This document shows positions 45,834 to 57,318 of a DNA stretch of 64,000 nt, in pieces. Both the position numbers and the translations under genes were made by a program. The notes beneath the pieces were generated by a model. It was given only the letters and a program-made list of their open reading frames with translations. It was not told where the DNA came from and did no database searches. The DNA comes from Anisodus tanguticus (Eukaryota > Streptophyta > Magnoliopsida > Solanales > Solanaceae): the NCBI GenBank assembly GCA_034509755.1, contig CM067559.1, positions 39,142,032 to 39,206,031 on the forward strand. Direction: 5' to 3'. Every line of letters starts with the position of its first letter. Position 1 is the first letter of the stretch.

Positions 45834-48800
45834 ATGGCGGATGGACAAGGATCGTCTAGGTCACCAGCGAGTCCTAACGGAGGTGGTAGTCATGAAAGCG
45901 GCGGTGACCAAAGCCCTAGGTCATCTAATGTACGTGAACAAGATAGGTTTTTACCTATTGCGAATATCAGTCGAATAATGAAGAAGGCGCTACCTGCTAA
46001 TGGTAAAATTGCTAAGGATGCTAAGGAGATTGTTCAGGAATGTGTTTCTGAATTCATTAGCTTCATCACCAGCGAGTATGTTTAAAAATTCCTTTTGTAT
46101 TTCCTCGCTTTGTTGTTGTGGTTTGTGAATTATGAATTGTGACATTTTTACAGGTTTTTAGTGTTAACTCCGGTTTATGAATCGTGAATCAAAGTAATTC
46201 ATCCTAGTACGAGAGGAACTGTTGATTTTGTTTATGAATTATGAATCAAAGTAATTCAACCTAGTACGAGAGGAACTGTTGATTCACACAATTGGTTATC
46301 GCGCTTGGTTGAAAAGCTAGTGGCGCGAAGCTTACTGTGTGCTTGATTATGGCTGAACGCCTCTAAGTCAGAATCTCCTTTTTACAGTTTTTTTGGTTTA
46401 TGACTTGTGATTCATGCCTTTTTACAGCTTTTAGTGTTAACTCTGGTTTATGAATCATAAATCATGCCTATTTAATTTATTTTTTTTGGTTTATTAATTA
46501 TGAATACAGTTTTTTTGGTTTATGAACTATGAACTAGTATTCGTACCCACGCGAGGCACTGTAAACATTAAAGAAAATATTATGAAAAATTGTAATTTGA
46601 ATTGTGTAAGTGCATTAGATCAAATTACTTTTAACAAACTTTCAATTGTCATCTTGTTACTTAATGCAATGTACTTAATAGCAAAATCTCTATGAATTTA
46701 ATGGAACGAACGATATATATGCTAGATCATGCCTTTTTACAGTTGGTCCATGAATATGAATCAGGCATTTTTACAGTATTTTTTGGTTTAGGAATTATGA
46801 ATCATGCCTTTTTTACTGTTTTCTGGTTTATGAATTATGAATCATGCCTTTTTACAGTTTGTTTTGGTTTATGAATTATGAATCATGCCTTTTTACAATT
46901 TGTTTTGGTTTATCAATTGTGATTCATGCCTTTTTACAGTGTTTAGTGTCAACTCTGGTTTATGAATTATGAATCATGTCTTTTTACAGTTTCTTTTGGT
47001 TTATGAATTATGAATCATGCATTCTTACTGTGTTTTTTTTTTTGGTTTATGAATCATGTCTTTTTACATTATTTTGGGCTTATGAATAATGAATCATGCA
47101 TTTTTACGGTTTTTGGTTTATGAATGATGGATCATGCCTTTTTACAGTTTATGAATTCCGAATCATGCCTTTTACAGTTTTTTTTTGGTTTATGATTATG
47201 AATCATGCCTTTTTACGTTTATTTTGGTTTATGAATTATGAATCATGCCTTTTTACGTTTATTTTGGTTTATGAATTATGAATCATGCCTTTTTACTAGT
47301 GTCAACTCAACCGTGAAAAGTAGTTCAATAAGTTAAGATTACCCAAGATTGTATAAAGAGTTCAAATTCCCTTCTCATTGTCGATGTGTGGGATTCAACA
47401 CCCCTGCATTCCTAGGATTGGATATCTATAGCGTGGACAATATAAGATGGGGGTGCCCGACATCGGTAAATCATGAATTGGGATGGGCTTGACTCTATAC
47501 CAAGTTAAAAAGATGGATTTTGGGCCTAACTCAACCCCAAAAGATAACTCAAGAGTAGGATTGCCCAACACATATAAAGAGTCTAAATTCCCTTCCCATT
47601 GCGAATGTGAAGACTCAAAACCTCCAAAGCTGTCTGAAAAGGCAAATTATTGATTATTGGAATGGATTTAATGATTCATTTAGTCTACACCAAATTAGTT
47701 TGGTATTAAGTTGTAGTTGGTTAAATTTTGATTCATAAATGCTGCCGGATGTGTTAAAAATCTTTTCTTTTCTTTTGCCTATTACGTATTTGATTGATTT
47801 ATTACGATCCCTTTTTCCTATCTGGCAACTATTGGATTGACACTATCTTTAGGACTGCATCTTTTTATTGTTATTGAACATGATTGCTTTTATTGAACTA
47901 TTGTAAGTTTATTCATTAATGCTGTCAGTTGTATTATAAAATTTAAAATCTTTTTCTTGTGCCTATTATGTATTTTGATTGATTTATTAAGATCCATTTT
48001 CCGTTCCTGGTAATTATTGGATTGCAAGGATCAAATGAATTCGAAAGAATTGAATAGGTTAATCGCTGAAGACAAGAACGAGTGAATCTAGTTTTGAGAG
48101 CTTGCCTTACTGACATTATCTTAAAGAGTGCATCTTTTGATTGTTAATGAACATGATTGCTTTAGTGAACTATTTTGATTAGTATTGTTCCATTACAAAA
48201 GGACTCCATCTTGGTTTAGTGTATGTTTATTTTGGTGGCTGGATATGCTATAGACTGTAGATGTTCACTCCTGTTTGTATTACTGTTTTTTCGTTTTTCT
48301 TTGGGAGAAATTTATACTTTCAGTGCGGCACAGTTGATTTCCTTGACAATATTGCTTGTTTCCTGATGGAATTGTAGGGCTAGTGACAAGTGCCAGAGAG
48401 AGAAAAGAAAGACTATCAATGGTGACGATTTGCTATGGGCAATGACAACTCTTGGGTTTGAAGATTATATTGAACCACTCAAGGTGTATCTCACTCGGTA
48501 CAGAGAGGTAATGATCACTATGTTTCTGATTTAGCTTTTCCCTGTGACCCTTCTTTCGGTGGAGTATAAATTGATGGATTTCTTTTTGTGGTTGGTTGGA
48601 TGTCTGTTGGATGAATGGATTGTTGCAGATGGAGGTAAGTGAATATCTAATATAATGTATTTATTGTCATATCCCTTTCTTTTCTTTTTTTGCTGTGGGA
48701 GCAACTGATTCATTTGTTAGGGTGACACAAAGGGATCGACAAAGGCTGCTGATGGCTCTACTAAGAGAGATGGGATGCAACCCGGTCCTAATTCACAGGT

Positions 48801-50928
48801 ACTCTTTCATGTTCACTTTTGTCTTGTTTGTCATCTCAAATTGGTTAAGGAAATTTATAGTACAACGTCCATCAATTTGCTACTCCATCATATTGTTACA
48901 GCTTGCACATCAAGGTTCATTCTCCCAAGGAATGAATTACGGGAACTCTCAGGTAACTTTTTCCTGTGTATTCATGAAGTTTAATTGCTGCATGTCATCT
49001 TTCAGATTGCTTCTCTATGCATTGAAGTCTCCATCTTCACTTTGTTTATCGGCAAGTATTGTTTGTCTTAACCACAAAAGTGGTGAATTGACCATGATTC
49101 AAAATCCCCGCAGAGACTAGAAATGCTAGGGGATTTCTTTTCATCGGTCTAAGTCTTGTTAGGCAAAGTTAACCGGTGTGTGTGCTGGTTGGAGGTAGAA
49201 GTATTCGGTAGATTAGTCAGTCCGGACACCACTGATAGGGGGGAAAAGCATGTAAAAGTTGAAAATGAGAAGAGAAGAGTGTTTTAAAGATTTTTCAATT
49301 TATCTACTTCTTTCCAATCATAAGAAAATTGACCATTTAGTAACTGTTGCAGCGAAATATTAGTGACAAATGCTATTACTGATTCCTACTTATGAAAAAG
49401 ATGGTAAGGCGATGAGTGTTATTTTTTAATTTAAATCCAAGAAGTCCGTGCTTTGAATATTATAATCATCCAAAGACTGATAAAATTATACAAGGGATAG
49501 TAGGTGTGGTCTGTGTAATGTTTCTTATAAGACCTGGGTTTTCATGTGATTTCACAACTTCAAATGATGCCAAGAGTTTTTCCAGACTGCCAAAGATATA
49601 ATCATAATTTATTCATTAAGGCGTAGGAAAAAAATTAACTTCTTGAAGAGTAAAAACAGAAAAGAAAAAGTAAAATGAGGCAAATCCTTAGATGATATAA
49701 AAGAAGGGTAATATGTATGGCCTTTTTGCACATATGTTCTGACTTCTTCGTATTAACACCAGTGCAAGAAACTAGTTTGGAGCAGAGCTCATTATTTCTT
49801 TCAGCTTTATGGTGATCATACATATTGCTCAAAGAGCTTCTTTCTTATGTGATGTCAGAATTTGCTCGATAGGTATAGGAGGGATGGAATGTGCGACTGT
49901 CGTTTTAAATGTCAAGTCAGTTGTGGACTAAGTGGGAGACAGTACAGTTTTATTGAGTACTTCTACCTAGATATATGTCATGACTTGAAGACATTGTGCT
50001 TCACTTGGGGGTATCGGTGACCACCAGATAATTAAAAACTTGAAAACATTGTTCACATGTTGCTTGAGTTTGAAACAACATATAAGGGATCAAGTACTTG
50101 ATCCATTCCATAGATAATGGTTATTTGCACTGGGAGGGGAAAGTTGCTTGTTACTCCCTCTGTTTTGTTTAAATGGAGGTGCTTGACTGTGCACAAGGTG
50201 TTATGTGCACGCTTTCTCTGAAAGCTTGCCAGCCTAGAAGCTTGTCAGTCTTTCTCTTTGACCCACCCTCACCAACCTGCCCTCGATTGTGACATCACAA
50301 CATAAAATGTAACAAAGGAAGTAGTCCTCCCTTATTTGCATGTCTGTGCGGAATTGTCATGTTTTCAGTTTTGCCACTTGAAATGGATTGCCCTTACTTC
50401 TGCCCTTGTTTTCCTTATTATTATTTGTTAGTCTCGAGGGATGACTTGATACCTACTATGACTTGCTCAGTTATAGGAGAAGTAAAAATGGCTCATTAAC
50501 ATGCTTCTTCTGTAGTACAATTGCCTGTTAACATTGGTGGCTGGATGAACTAGTACAAATAAGGAAGGTTTAGCCAAAATTTTAGGATAGGCAAGATTGA
50601 AACACTCTCCCTGGCTCCTGCCACTTTTTTTTAACACTAAGGTTGTTGCTTAATGAGTAATTCTACTTAATTGCTTGTGTACACATCATGTTAGGATGAC
50701 AATAGAAGCCTGTGTGCACAAGAGAGAGAGGGACAGAGCGCTGCCTTTTGAGAATTCAATATACGTGAAAAGGAGGGGAGGGGATGGGTGTATAACGGCT
50801 ATTTGGTAGCAATGGTAGTTGATATATTGATTGTTCAAATCCCACCAACCTGATATTTATTTCTCTCTTGAAATTGCCTTTTGCTGCAGGGTCAGCATAT
50901 GATGGTTCCGATGCAAGGCACAGATTAA
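45834..50928 (+). CDS. NF-YB: NF-YB (HAP3) CCAAT-box transcription factor subunit, complete
   Basis: Coding exons: 45834-46075, 48378-48507, 48629-48634 (6 nt), 48721-48798, 48902-48952 and 50890-50928. Total is 546 nt, 181 residues, with all junctions GT-AG and in phase. A Ser/Gly-rich N terminus precedes the histone-fold domain (about 34-124): REQDRFLPIANISRIMKKAL, KIAKDAKEIVQECVSEFISF, KRKTINGDDLLWAM and EDYIEPLKVYL. Lys 61 sits where LEC1-class proteins have Asp, so it is a non-LEC1 type. The C terminus ends QHMMVPMQGTD, like Arabidopsis NF-YB8/NF-YB10. It would pair with NF-YC and then NF-YA in the nucleus to bind CCAAT promoters. The start is the first ATG after the leader intron. Introns hold an rRNA fragment, a minisatellite and a SINE relic. 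Confidence 0.93.
46191..46376 (+). other. 25S rRNA gene fragment (sarcin-ricin loop region) in NF-YB intron
   Basis: From 46248 the text 'gtaattcaacctagtacgag' continues through 'aggaactgttgattcacaca', 'attggttatcgcgcttggtt', 'gtggcgcgaagctt' and 'gaacgcctctaagtcagaat'. This is the 3' region of plant 25S rRNA, including the sarcin-ricin loop AGTACGAGAGGAAC, with scattered changes. A second partial copy (46191-46227) precedes it, 57 bp upstream. It is a nuclear rDNA-derived insertion, not a functional rRNA gene. Confidence 0.9.
46395..47300 (+). repeat. Minisatellite (~40-bp unit) in NF-YB intron
   Basis: The unit 'tttggtttatgaattatgaa' + 'tcatgcctttttacagtt' recurs well over ten times with length variation between 46395 and 47300. 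Degenerate units also surround the rRNA fragment (46120-46260). Small open frames here follow from the repeat periodicity. Confidence 0.88.
48629..48634 (+). other. NF-YB: Six-nucleotide micro-exon of NF-YB
   Basis: ATGGAG is bounded by a 3' splice signal (ttgttgcag, ending 48628) and an exact GTAAGT donor (48635-48640). It encodes Met-Glu, exactly the two residues expected between YRE and GDTKG in NF-YB8/10-type proteins. Without it the homologous YREMEGDTKG would lack ME but stay in frame. Confidence 0.8.
49070..49260 (+). mobile_element. TS-type SINE relic in NF-YB last intron
   Basis: The text 'ttcaaaatccccgcagagac', 'gttaaccggtgtgtgtgctgg', 'ttggaggtagaagtattcgg' and 'cagtccggacaccactgata' follows the order of the TS SINE at 32249-32475 but is more decayed. 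The tRNA head is barely legible. Confidence 0.7.
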
Positions 50929-51310
50929 AATACGATCTTAGCTCTGTTTGAGATGGTAGGACTTAAAAACATATTCTATATATAGATCCTCTGCTGTAAG
51001 CTCTGTATCATGGCTGATTTATTTTAGTGCTCTCTAGTCGGGGCCATGTCATATTTAAGTTTGTAAATTTAGAAGATGTTCAAGAATATAGACCTGATTG
51101 TTTGTAGTAATAATAAGAACCATTACCTAGTATTTCATTTTTACCTCATAGCACTTTTGCACGATGTTGATCCTCTTTGGATGAAGTTAGATATTGCCTT
51201 TTTCTTTGTCTTTTTAGACTATTGGTATTTAAGGCCGTATTCCCATAAATTGGTATTGTGGTAGTCCTCCGCTAATTTGCTTTTTGGGTAAATGTTGAGA
51301 CTGATGTTTC
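49590..51310 (+). repeat. Segmental tandem duplication, copy 1 (NF-YB last intron, exon and 3' flank)
   Basis: This block is repeated at 51706-57845. Shared anchors include 'agtaaaatgaggcaaatcct' (49669), 'gatatatgtcatgacttgaa' (49971), 'catgcttcttctgtagtac' (50500), the last NF-YB exon (50890) and 'agaatatagacctgattgtt' (51085). This copy has neither the hAT, TRIM nor the two (GTT)n SINEs present in copy 2. Confidence 0.88.
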
Positions 51311-51337
51311 CTCTTTTGTCCTTTTTAAAAAGAATAG

Positions 51338-51575
51338 TACTCCTTCTGTCTTAATTTACATGTCATCATTTTCTTTTTAATCTGTTTAAAAAAGAATGTC
51401 ACATTTCTATATTAGAGATAAATTATCTTTAAAATCCCCTTTTACATTAATGAAATTATTTATAGCCACACAATTTGATAAGGTTTGTTTTAGATCACAC
51501 ACTTCAAAAGTCAACATTTCTTTTTAAAATTGTATCAAGTCAAATGATATCACATAAATTGAGACGGAGAGAGTA
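51338..51575. mobile_element. Stowaway-like MITE
   Basis: The left end 'actccttctgtcttaattta' and the right end 'cataaattgagacggagaga' + 'gta' are inverted repeats, and the flanks offer TA at both sides. The AT-rich interior is about 240 bp long and non-coding. It lies between the two copies of the NF-YB 3' duplication. Confidence 0.75.
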
Positions 51576-52041
51576 ATAGCTTTTAAATTTGGAATTTAAT
51601 TTAAACTTCTCATTTTACTTTTAATAGCAATGTTAATTTTGTGAGATGATAAAGATCACTAATTTTGAAAATTTTATGGCCGCATAAATATCTCTTTTTC
51701 CAAACTGCAAAGGAGAATCATAATTTATTCATTATGGCATAGGATAAAAGATTAACTTTTTGATAGTAAAAACTAAAAAGAAAAAGTAAAATGAGTTAAA
51801 TCCTTAGATGATGTAAAGAAGGGTTATATGATAGCCTTTTTGCACATAGGTTCTGACTTCTTCCTATTAAAACCACGTGATAGTAGCTAGTCGGAGCTGA
51901 GCCCATTATTTCTTCCAGCTTTATGGTGATCATACATATTGCTCAAAGGGCTTCTTTTTTTTGCAATCCCTCCTATGCGACTGTCGTTTTAAGTGTCAAG
52001 TCCGTTGTGGACTTAAGTGAGACAGTACAGTTTTATTGAAT

Positions 52042-55000
52042 TAGGGGTGGCTAGTGGACTGGGTTCGGGGAGGGGTGAGTCCCAGCGTGACGGGACTGGA
52101 GGAGAAGGGCGGGATTGGCGGGATCCGCTGATGTCCCGTCCCGTTCCCGGTCCGTCGGAAAATGGCACTAGTCTTATCGGGGCGGGGGATCGGGTTTTTC
52201 GATTTTTTTTCCACTTAATTTTTAAAAATATCATATATAAACACATCAATAATTGAACAAGATAGTGTAATAAAAACATCCCAAGACTGTTTTTTGCCTC
52301 TTATATTATTTAATAGATTTTTTTTTTTTTGTAATACAATTTCAAAATTGTAACTTTTTTCGTTGTTCAAAAGTTGCAAATAACATAGTAAAATTGCAAT
52401 TTAAAAAATCACATATTTATAAACATATTTTCTAGTTTCTTCACAATGACTTGTGGTTCTTCGGTTGGAATTGGAATTTGTTGGTCAAATTGCTTGACGT
52501 CGCTTCCACCTCTGTCGGATAAGATTTCGTTGTAGTTTTCGTCATCTTCTTCGTTGATCTCCGGTTGACCGCACCTTTTACGCTCCGCTCGTATCCAATC
52601 TCTGAATAAAACTGCAATCTCCAAGTTGTCTCCCGCTAATGAGTGTCTGTGCTCTCCTATTTGAAATCTTCCGACAGAAAAAACGCTTTCAGACGCTGTT
52701 GATGACGCTTGAATGTTCAACACATCTTGGGCCATTTTTGATAGTGTTGGAAATGTCTTCTCATTCTCCCTCCAGTATTTCAGCAAGTCTTCACGTCCTT
52801 CTTCATTGAGAACTGCTTGGTACGGTACAACACCCTGCAAAACAAAAACATCAAACTCGCTAACTTGATTAGTAGTGGTACCACTAAACATTCTATGTCT
52901 AAGACTTTCAATACTAGCCGCAGAAACAACATGTCTTTTTTGAGATTGTATTGAAGAAGAAGAATATGGTATGAAAGCCGGCTGATTGCTAACACTTTTT
53001 TGTTGGTAATGCGCATATACTTTTTTGCATTCATCATGTATACTAGACAAAACTTCTTCTTTAGTTGGTTCCTTAGGTGGTTGTTCATTTGATTTTTTTG
53101 GAATTGGAGGTGGAAGTGCTGCTATACAATCATAAATAATTTCAATAAGAGTTTTACAACTGTCTATTTTAATAGTCGGATTTAATACACACCAATAATA
53201 TAAATAGTGAGAATAAGATTTTTTTTAAATTTGATAAACATTTTTTTAATATGTGCTTTATAAGATGAGTTTTCCATATATTCACTAAGTAACAAAAATA
53301 TTAGAGTTATATAAAATAACATAGTTGAAATAGTAAGATAATATATACCAGGAAATTCTTTAGTTACTTAAAAAAATTTCTCTAAAAATACAATAAGTTC
53401 TGAAATTTTTTTCCAATCGTTATCTACAACCATATAAGTTGGATTTTGATTATGGGCGTTTAAAAATAAAGTTATAGATCTTCTATGATCATAAGCAATA
53501 AGTAGTTGTTCATATAAAGAATTCCACCTAGTCGCTACTTCTTCGGGAATTTTTCTATAAGGTAGTCCACAATCGTGACAAGTTTTTTTATATTCTTTTT
53601 TTCTTTGTATTCTATTACTTCTAAAAATAAAGTTTATAGCAAAGTGTACTTTATTAAGAATATCTTTAAAAAGTGATAGATCATCCTTTATAACTAAGTT
53701 ATAAATATGACACACACGTTTTATATGAAAATAATTAGGAAAAGATGGAGTTAAAAGATCTTTTAAAAGTCTAATAGCATAATTATTAGAAGAAGCATTA
53801 TCTAACGTAACAGTCATTATTTTGTCAGTTATACCATAATAATCGCAAACTTGATGAATATTTTCTGCAATAAAATTTCCGGTGTGCCTATCATCAATAT
53901 ATCTATATGCTAAAATACGTTTTTGCATAGACCATTTATAATCTATCAAATGACATGTTACAGTTAAATAATCATGGCCGTTAGTACTACGACCTATATC
54001 AGACGTGATAGATACTTTGTCAGGAAAATGATATAATGAATAACGTAAATATTGCTGATATTCATGTGCAAATTTAAAAACGTCTCTCCTAATAGTTGAT
54101 CTAGGAAAACCGTTAAAAGAAAGATTATACATATCTCTAATGTAATGAATAAAATTAGGAGAGGAAGGAAATGAAAAAGGCAAACCCTCCACCACAATTA
54201 ATTTTGCTATTGCTTCTCTATCTCTATGTTTATCGTATTTAGGGCCTACAATTCCCCTGTTTTCGGGTTAATTTGACCATGTACTTGGTCCGGGACACTA
54301 TGTGAACTTTGTCCCGACTGAGAGCTCATTGGCGCACCCGACTTTGTAGCCTCGCATTCATCCCACCTATCTTTGTGAAAGTTTTGTACATGTCTCAATA
54401 AACCTCCCGTCCCACCCTGACCTTTTCTCATTTTAAATTTATAAACATTTTTACAAATTTGGCATCTAACTACTTGATTCTCTTGGTCCCTATAAAAAAA
54501 AACCCCATGCAGTAGATTTTAATTTTCGTTGTGTGGGGCCTCGTTTCATGCTAGGGGGAATATGAGGCGTTCTAGTTACAGTTTGAGGTGCACTAATGGG
54601 TGTGTCATCTAGATTAGTGGGTGTGTCATCTAGATAATCTTTTAAATTAAAGTTTGGTTGAGTTGTAGAATATATCTCATCGTCTAATGGTATATCATTC
54701 AAAAATTCAGTTTCATCTATATGAGTATAATCAATCAAATCATCATGTCTAGGAATAAGATGACTAGAAGAAGTACCCTTGCCCCTATTACCCCTACTAG
54801 AAGAAACACCCTTACCCTTACCCCTACCCCTACCCCTAAACATACCTCTTATTCATTCCATTTTAATCATGCAAATAAATAGTTAAAGATAATGAAATTA
54901 AGTGCGATAATTAAGATAAAGTAACAATAATAATTTAAAGAATTAACAAAGGTACCAAACGCCGACGTAACGTCAACTTGTAATCGAGATTGAAAATTAA

Positions 55001-55506
55001 AACTTTGCTCGATGGATGATCCTCAAGCTAGTTGCCAACTTTACTCCCAATTTTTGAACTTTGATACAGTTATACAAATAAACATATAAAATAAAATATT
55101 TAGTAGGCAATGTAGACTTGTAGAGAGATAGATGAGAGATTAGAGAGATTGTAGGAAGATTTGTGATAAAGATGAAGATAAAATGAGGTATTTATAGTTG
55201 GAAAATTGGGTTAAAGTATACATATATTAACTTAGGGGTTAAAATAAATATTAAGGGGGTAGAGGGGTGGGGGGAGGCCAAAAAATGGTCGTTGCACAAC
55301 GGCCAAAATATAAAATTATCATTGTGCAACGACCATTTTTTGCAAAGGAGAGGGGGCGGGAGGGACCGGGGCGGGTCGGGCGGGATCGGGCCTGGGGCGG
55401 GACGAGCCCAGGTCCCGTCCCGGGTTCGAGTCCCGTGCCCATTTTTTTAAAGAGGGGATTGGGGCAGGGTCGGGACTGGGCAGACCCGGCCCACTGGCCA
55501 GCCCTA
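52042..55506 (-). mobile_element. hAT transposon (BED-finger type), copy 2, with exact 8-bp target duplication
   Basis: The termini TAGGGGTGGCTAGTGG and, inverted, TAGGGCTGGCCAGTGG are flanked by an exact TATTGAAT duplication (52034-52041 and 55507-55514). Length is 3465 bp. The transposase lies on the minus strand. It matches copy 1 (37506-40795) in layout and sequence, including the GGGCGGG-rich subterminal blocks. The empty site survives in the first duplication copy near 49950 as 'ttttattgagtac'. Confidence 0.93.
52409..54843 (-). pseudogene. hAT transposase, four frame fragments
   Basis: Minus-strand pieces: N terminus 54843-54490 (Gly/Arg-rich start, then acidic, ending near the BED finger), finger tail 54431-54246 (GGTGGLLRHVQNFHK), core 54195-53368 (ITSDIGRSTNGHDYLTVTCH, VTLDNASSNNYAIRLL, EVATRWNSLYEQLL) and C terminus 53050-52409. 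The last piece has NIQASSTASESVFSVGRFQI and LEIAVLFRDWIRAER, the hAT dimerisation signature, intact here but damaged in copy 1. Frame breaks between the pieces prevent a full product. Confidence 0.87.
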
Positions 55507-55811
55507 TATTGAATACGTCTACTAAGATATATGTCATGACTTTAAGACATTGTGCTACACTTGGATATTGGTGATTACCAGATAATTTAAAAATTGAAAA
55601 CATTGTTCGTAAGTTGCTTGAGTTTGAAAACAAATTATCGGATATCAACGACTTGATCCATTCAATAGATAATGGTTATCTGCACTTGGAGGAGAAAGTC
55701 GATTGTTACTCCCTCTATTTTGTTTTTTATGTGGAGGTGTTTGACTGGGAGGTTAAAAAAAGAAAAAAGCTTTTAGCACATACCAAAAGTATCCTTAGGA
55801 CCTAACGTCGG

Positions 55812-56154
55812 TGTTAAGAGTCCCACATCCGAAATGAAATGGGAACATGGACTCCTTATGTGGGCCTGGACAATCCTCACCCTAAAAGCTAGCTTTTGGG
55901 ATTGAGTTAGGCCTAACATCCATTTTTTACATGGTATCAGAGGCAGACTCATTCCAATTCTTTGTTCGTCGATGTTGAGCCCCCAAATTATATTGCCCAC
56001 GCTCTAGTTAACGAGGTCTGGGCATGCGGGGGAGTGTTAATAGTCCCACATCGGAAATGGAATGGGAACATGGACTCCTTATATGGACATGGACAATTCT
56101 CACCCTACAAGCTAGCTTTTGGGGTTGAGTTAGGCCCAAGATCCATTATTTACA
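55812..56154 (+). mobile_element. TRIM (miniature LTR retrotransposon), complete, 343 bp
   Basis: Two LTRs of 120 bp (55812-55931 and 56035-56154) start TGTTAAGAGTCCCACATC/TGTTAATAGTCCCACATC and end ...TTTACA. The first is followed by TGGTATCAGAGGC (primer-binding site); the second is preceded by the purine-rich 'gcgggggag'. The internal part is 103 bp with no coding. The target sites are GTCGG and GTCGA. It depends on enzymes from other elements. Confidence 0.9.
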
Positions 56155-56708
56155 GTCGAAAATATGCCATGCCAATATTTTGGCTATAAGAGCATTTCAT
56201 AAAAGATAAAATGAGTTTCCAAATATAGAAAGTTGTCATTTTTTAGGAACAAATTTAAAAGTAAAGATTGTCATATTTGTCATGATCTAGGCGCATGACA
56301 CATTGTTCGCTTTGGCCTAACATACTTCACGGGTTTTTACCTTTGGGCTACACCATCATTGAATCGAGCCCAAAAGCTCACCCATGTGACTTGTGTTGTT
56401 TTATATAGCATTTCACTCTTCTATTCCTTTCCGATACATGAGTGCCTAAGGGTGCATGTGCACCCCTTCTTCTAAAGTTTGTCAATAAGTTTGTTAGTCT
56501 CTCTTTGACCCATCCTCATCCGCGCGCCTTCCGTCATGGTTATCATAATACATTTTTTTGCATGTATGTGCGCTGGAATTGTCATGTTTTTCTAGTTTTG
56601 CCATTTTGCATGGAATACCTACTTTTTCCCTTGTTTCTCTTCTTTTATTATTTGTTAGTCTGGAGGGGGTGAGTTTTGAGGCTTACTCTGAATTGTTCTG
56701 TTATAGGA

Positions 56709-56824
56709 ACAACAACAACATATCCAGTGTAATCCTACAAGTGAGGTCTGGGGAGGGTAGGATGTACGCAAACTTTATCTCCGTAGAGAAGCTGTTTCCA
56801 AATAGACACTTGGCTCAATGCTTT
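56709..56824 (-). mobile_element. Solanaceae SINE with (GTT)n tail, flanked by target duplication
   Basis: On the plus strand it starts 'acaacaacaacatatccagt', then 'ggtctggggagggtaggatg'. On the minus strand it therefore ends in GTT repeats. 'gttatagga' flanks it at 56700-56708 and 56825-56833. The corresponding site in duplication copy 1 (near 50470) is uninterrupted, confirming an insertion. Confidence 0.82.
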
Positions 56825-57318
56825 GTTATAGGAGAGAAGTGGAAATGGCTCATTAACATGCTTCTTCTGTAGTACGATTGCCTGATAATGTTGATAGCTA
56901 GATGAATTAGTACAAATGAGGAATTTCAGCCAAAATTTAAGGACAATCAAGCTTTGATATATTCTCTCAGGGTCCTGCTAGTTCTTTTTTAAACACTAAG
57001 CCTGTTGCTTAATGAGTAAATTCTACCTAATTGCTTGTATCTTGTTGAGGTTTGCGATCGCAGCTTGTAAGACATCCATCATGTTAGGATGACTATAGAA
57101 GCCTATGTGCAAAAGAGAGAGAGAGAGAGCGTGCGCGCTTTGCCCTTCGAGAATTCAACATAGGTGTGGAGGGGAGGGTGAGTTAATCCATGATTTCTGT
57201 TGTGCCAGCTTATGTTTGACGGCAATTTGGTAGTAATGTTAACTGATATATTGATTGTTCAGATCCCACCCAAAGTGATTTATGTCAACCTGGTATTTAG
57301 TTCTCTTGAACTTGCCTG

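Noticed and set aside
46692..47281. Plus-strand open frames rich in 'NYESCLFT'
   Set aside because: They are translations of the intronic minisatellite; no start context or domain.
51076..51264. Small open frame repeated at 57496-57684
   Set aside because: The repetition at first suggested a conserved peptide, but it is explained by the NF-YB 3' duplication and lies in the 3' flank; the two end differently and no domain is seen.
52042..55506. Endogenous pararetrovirus as source of the repeat-rich block
   Set aside because: There are no reverse transcriptase, coat or movement motifs; the coding text is a hAT transposase with 8-bp target sites.
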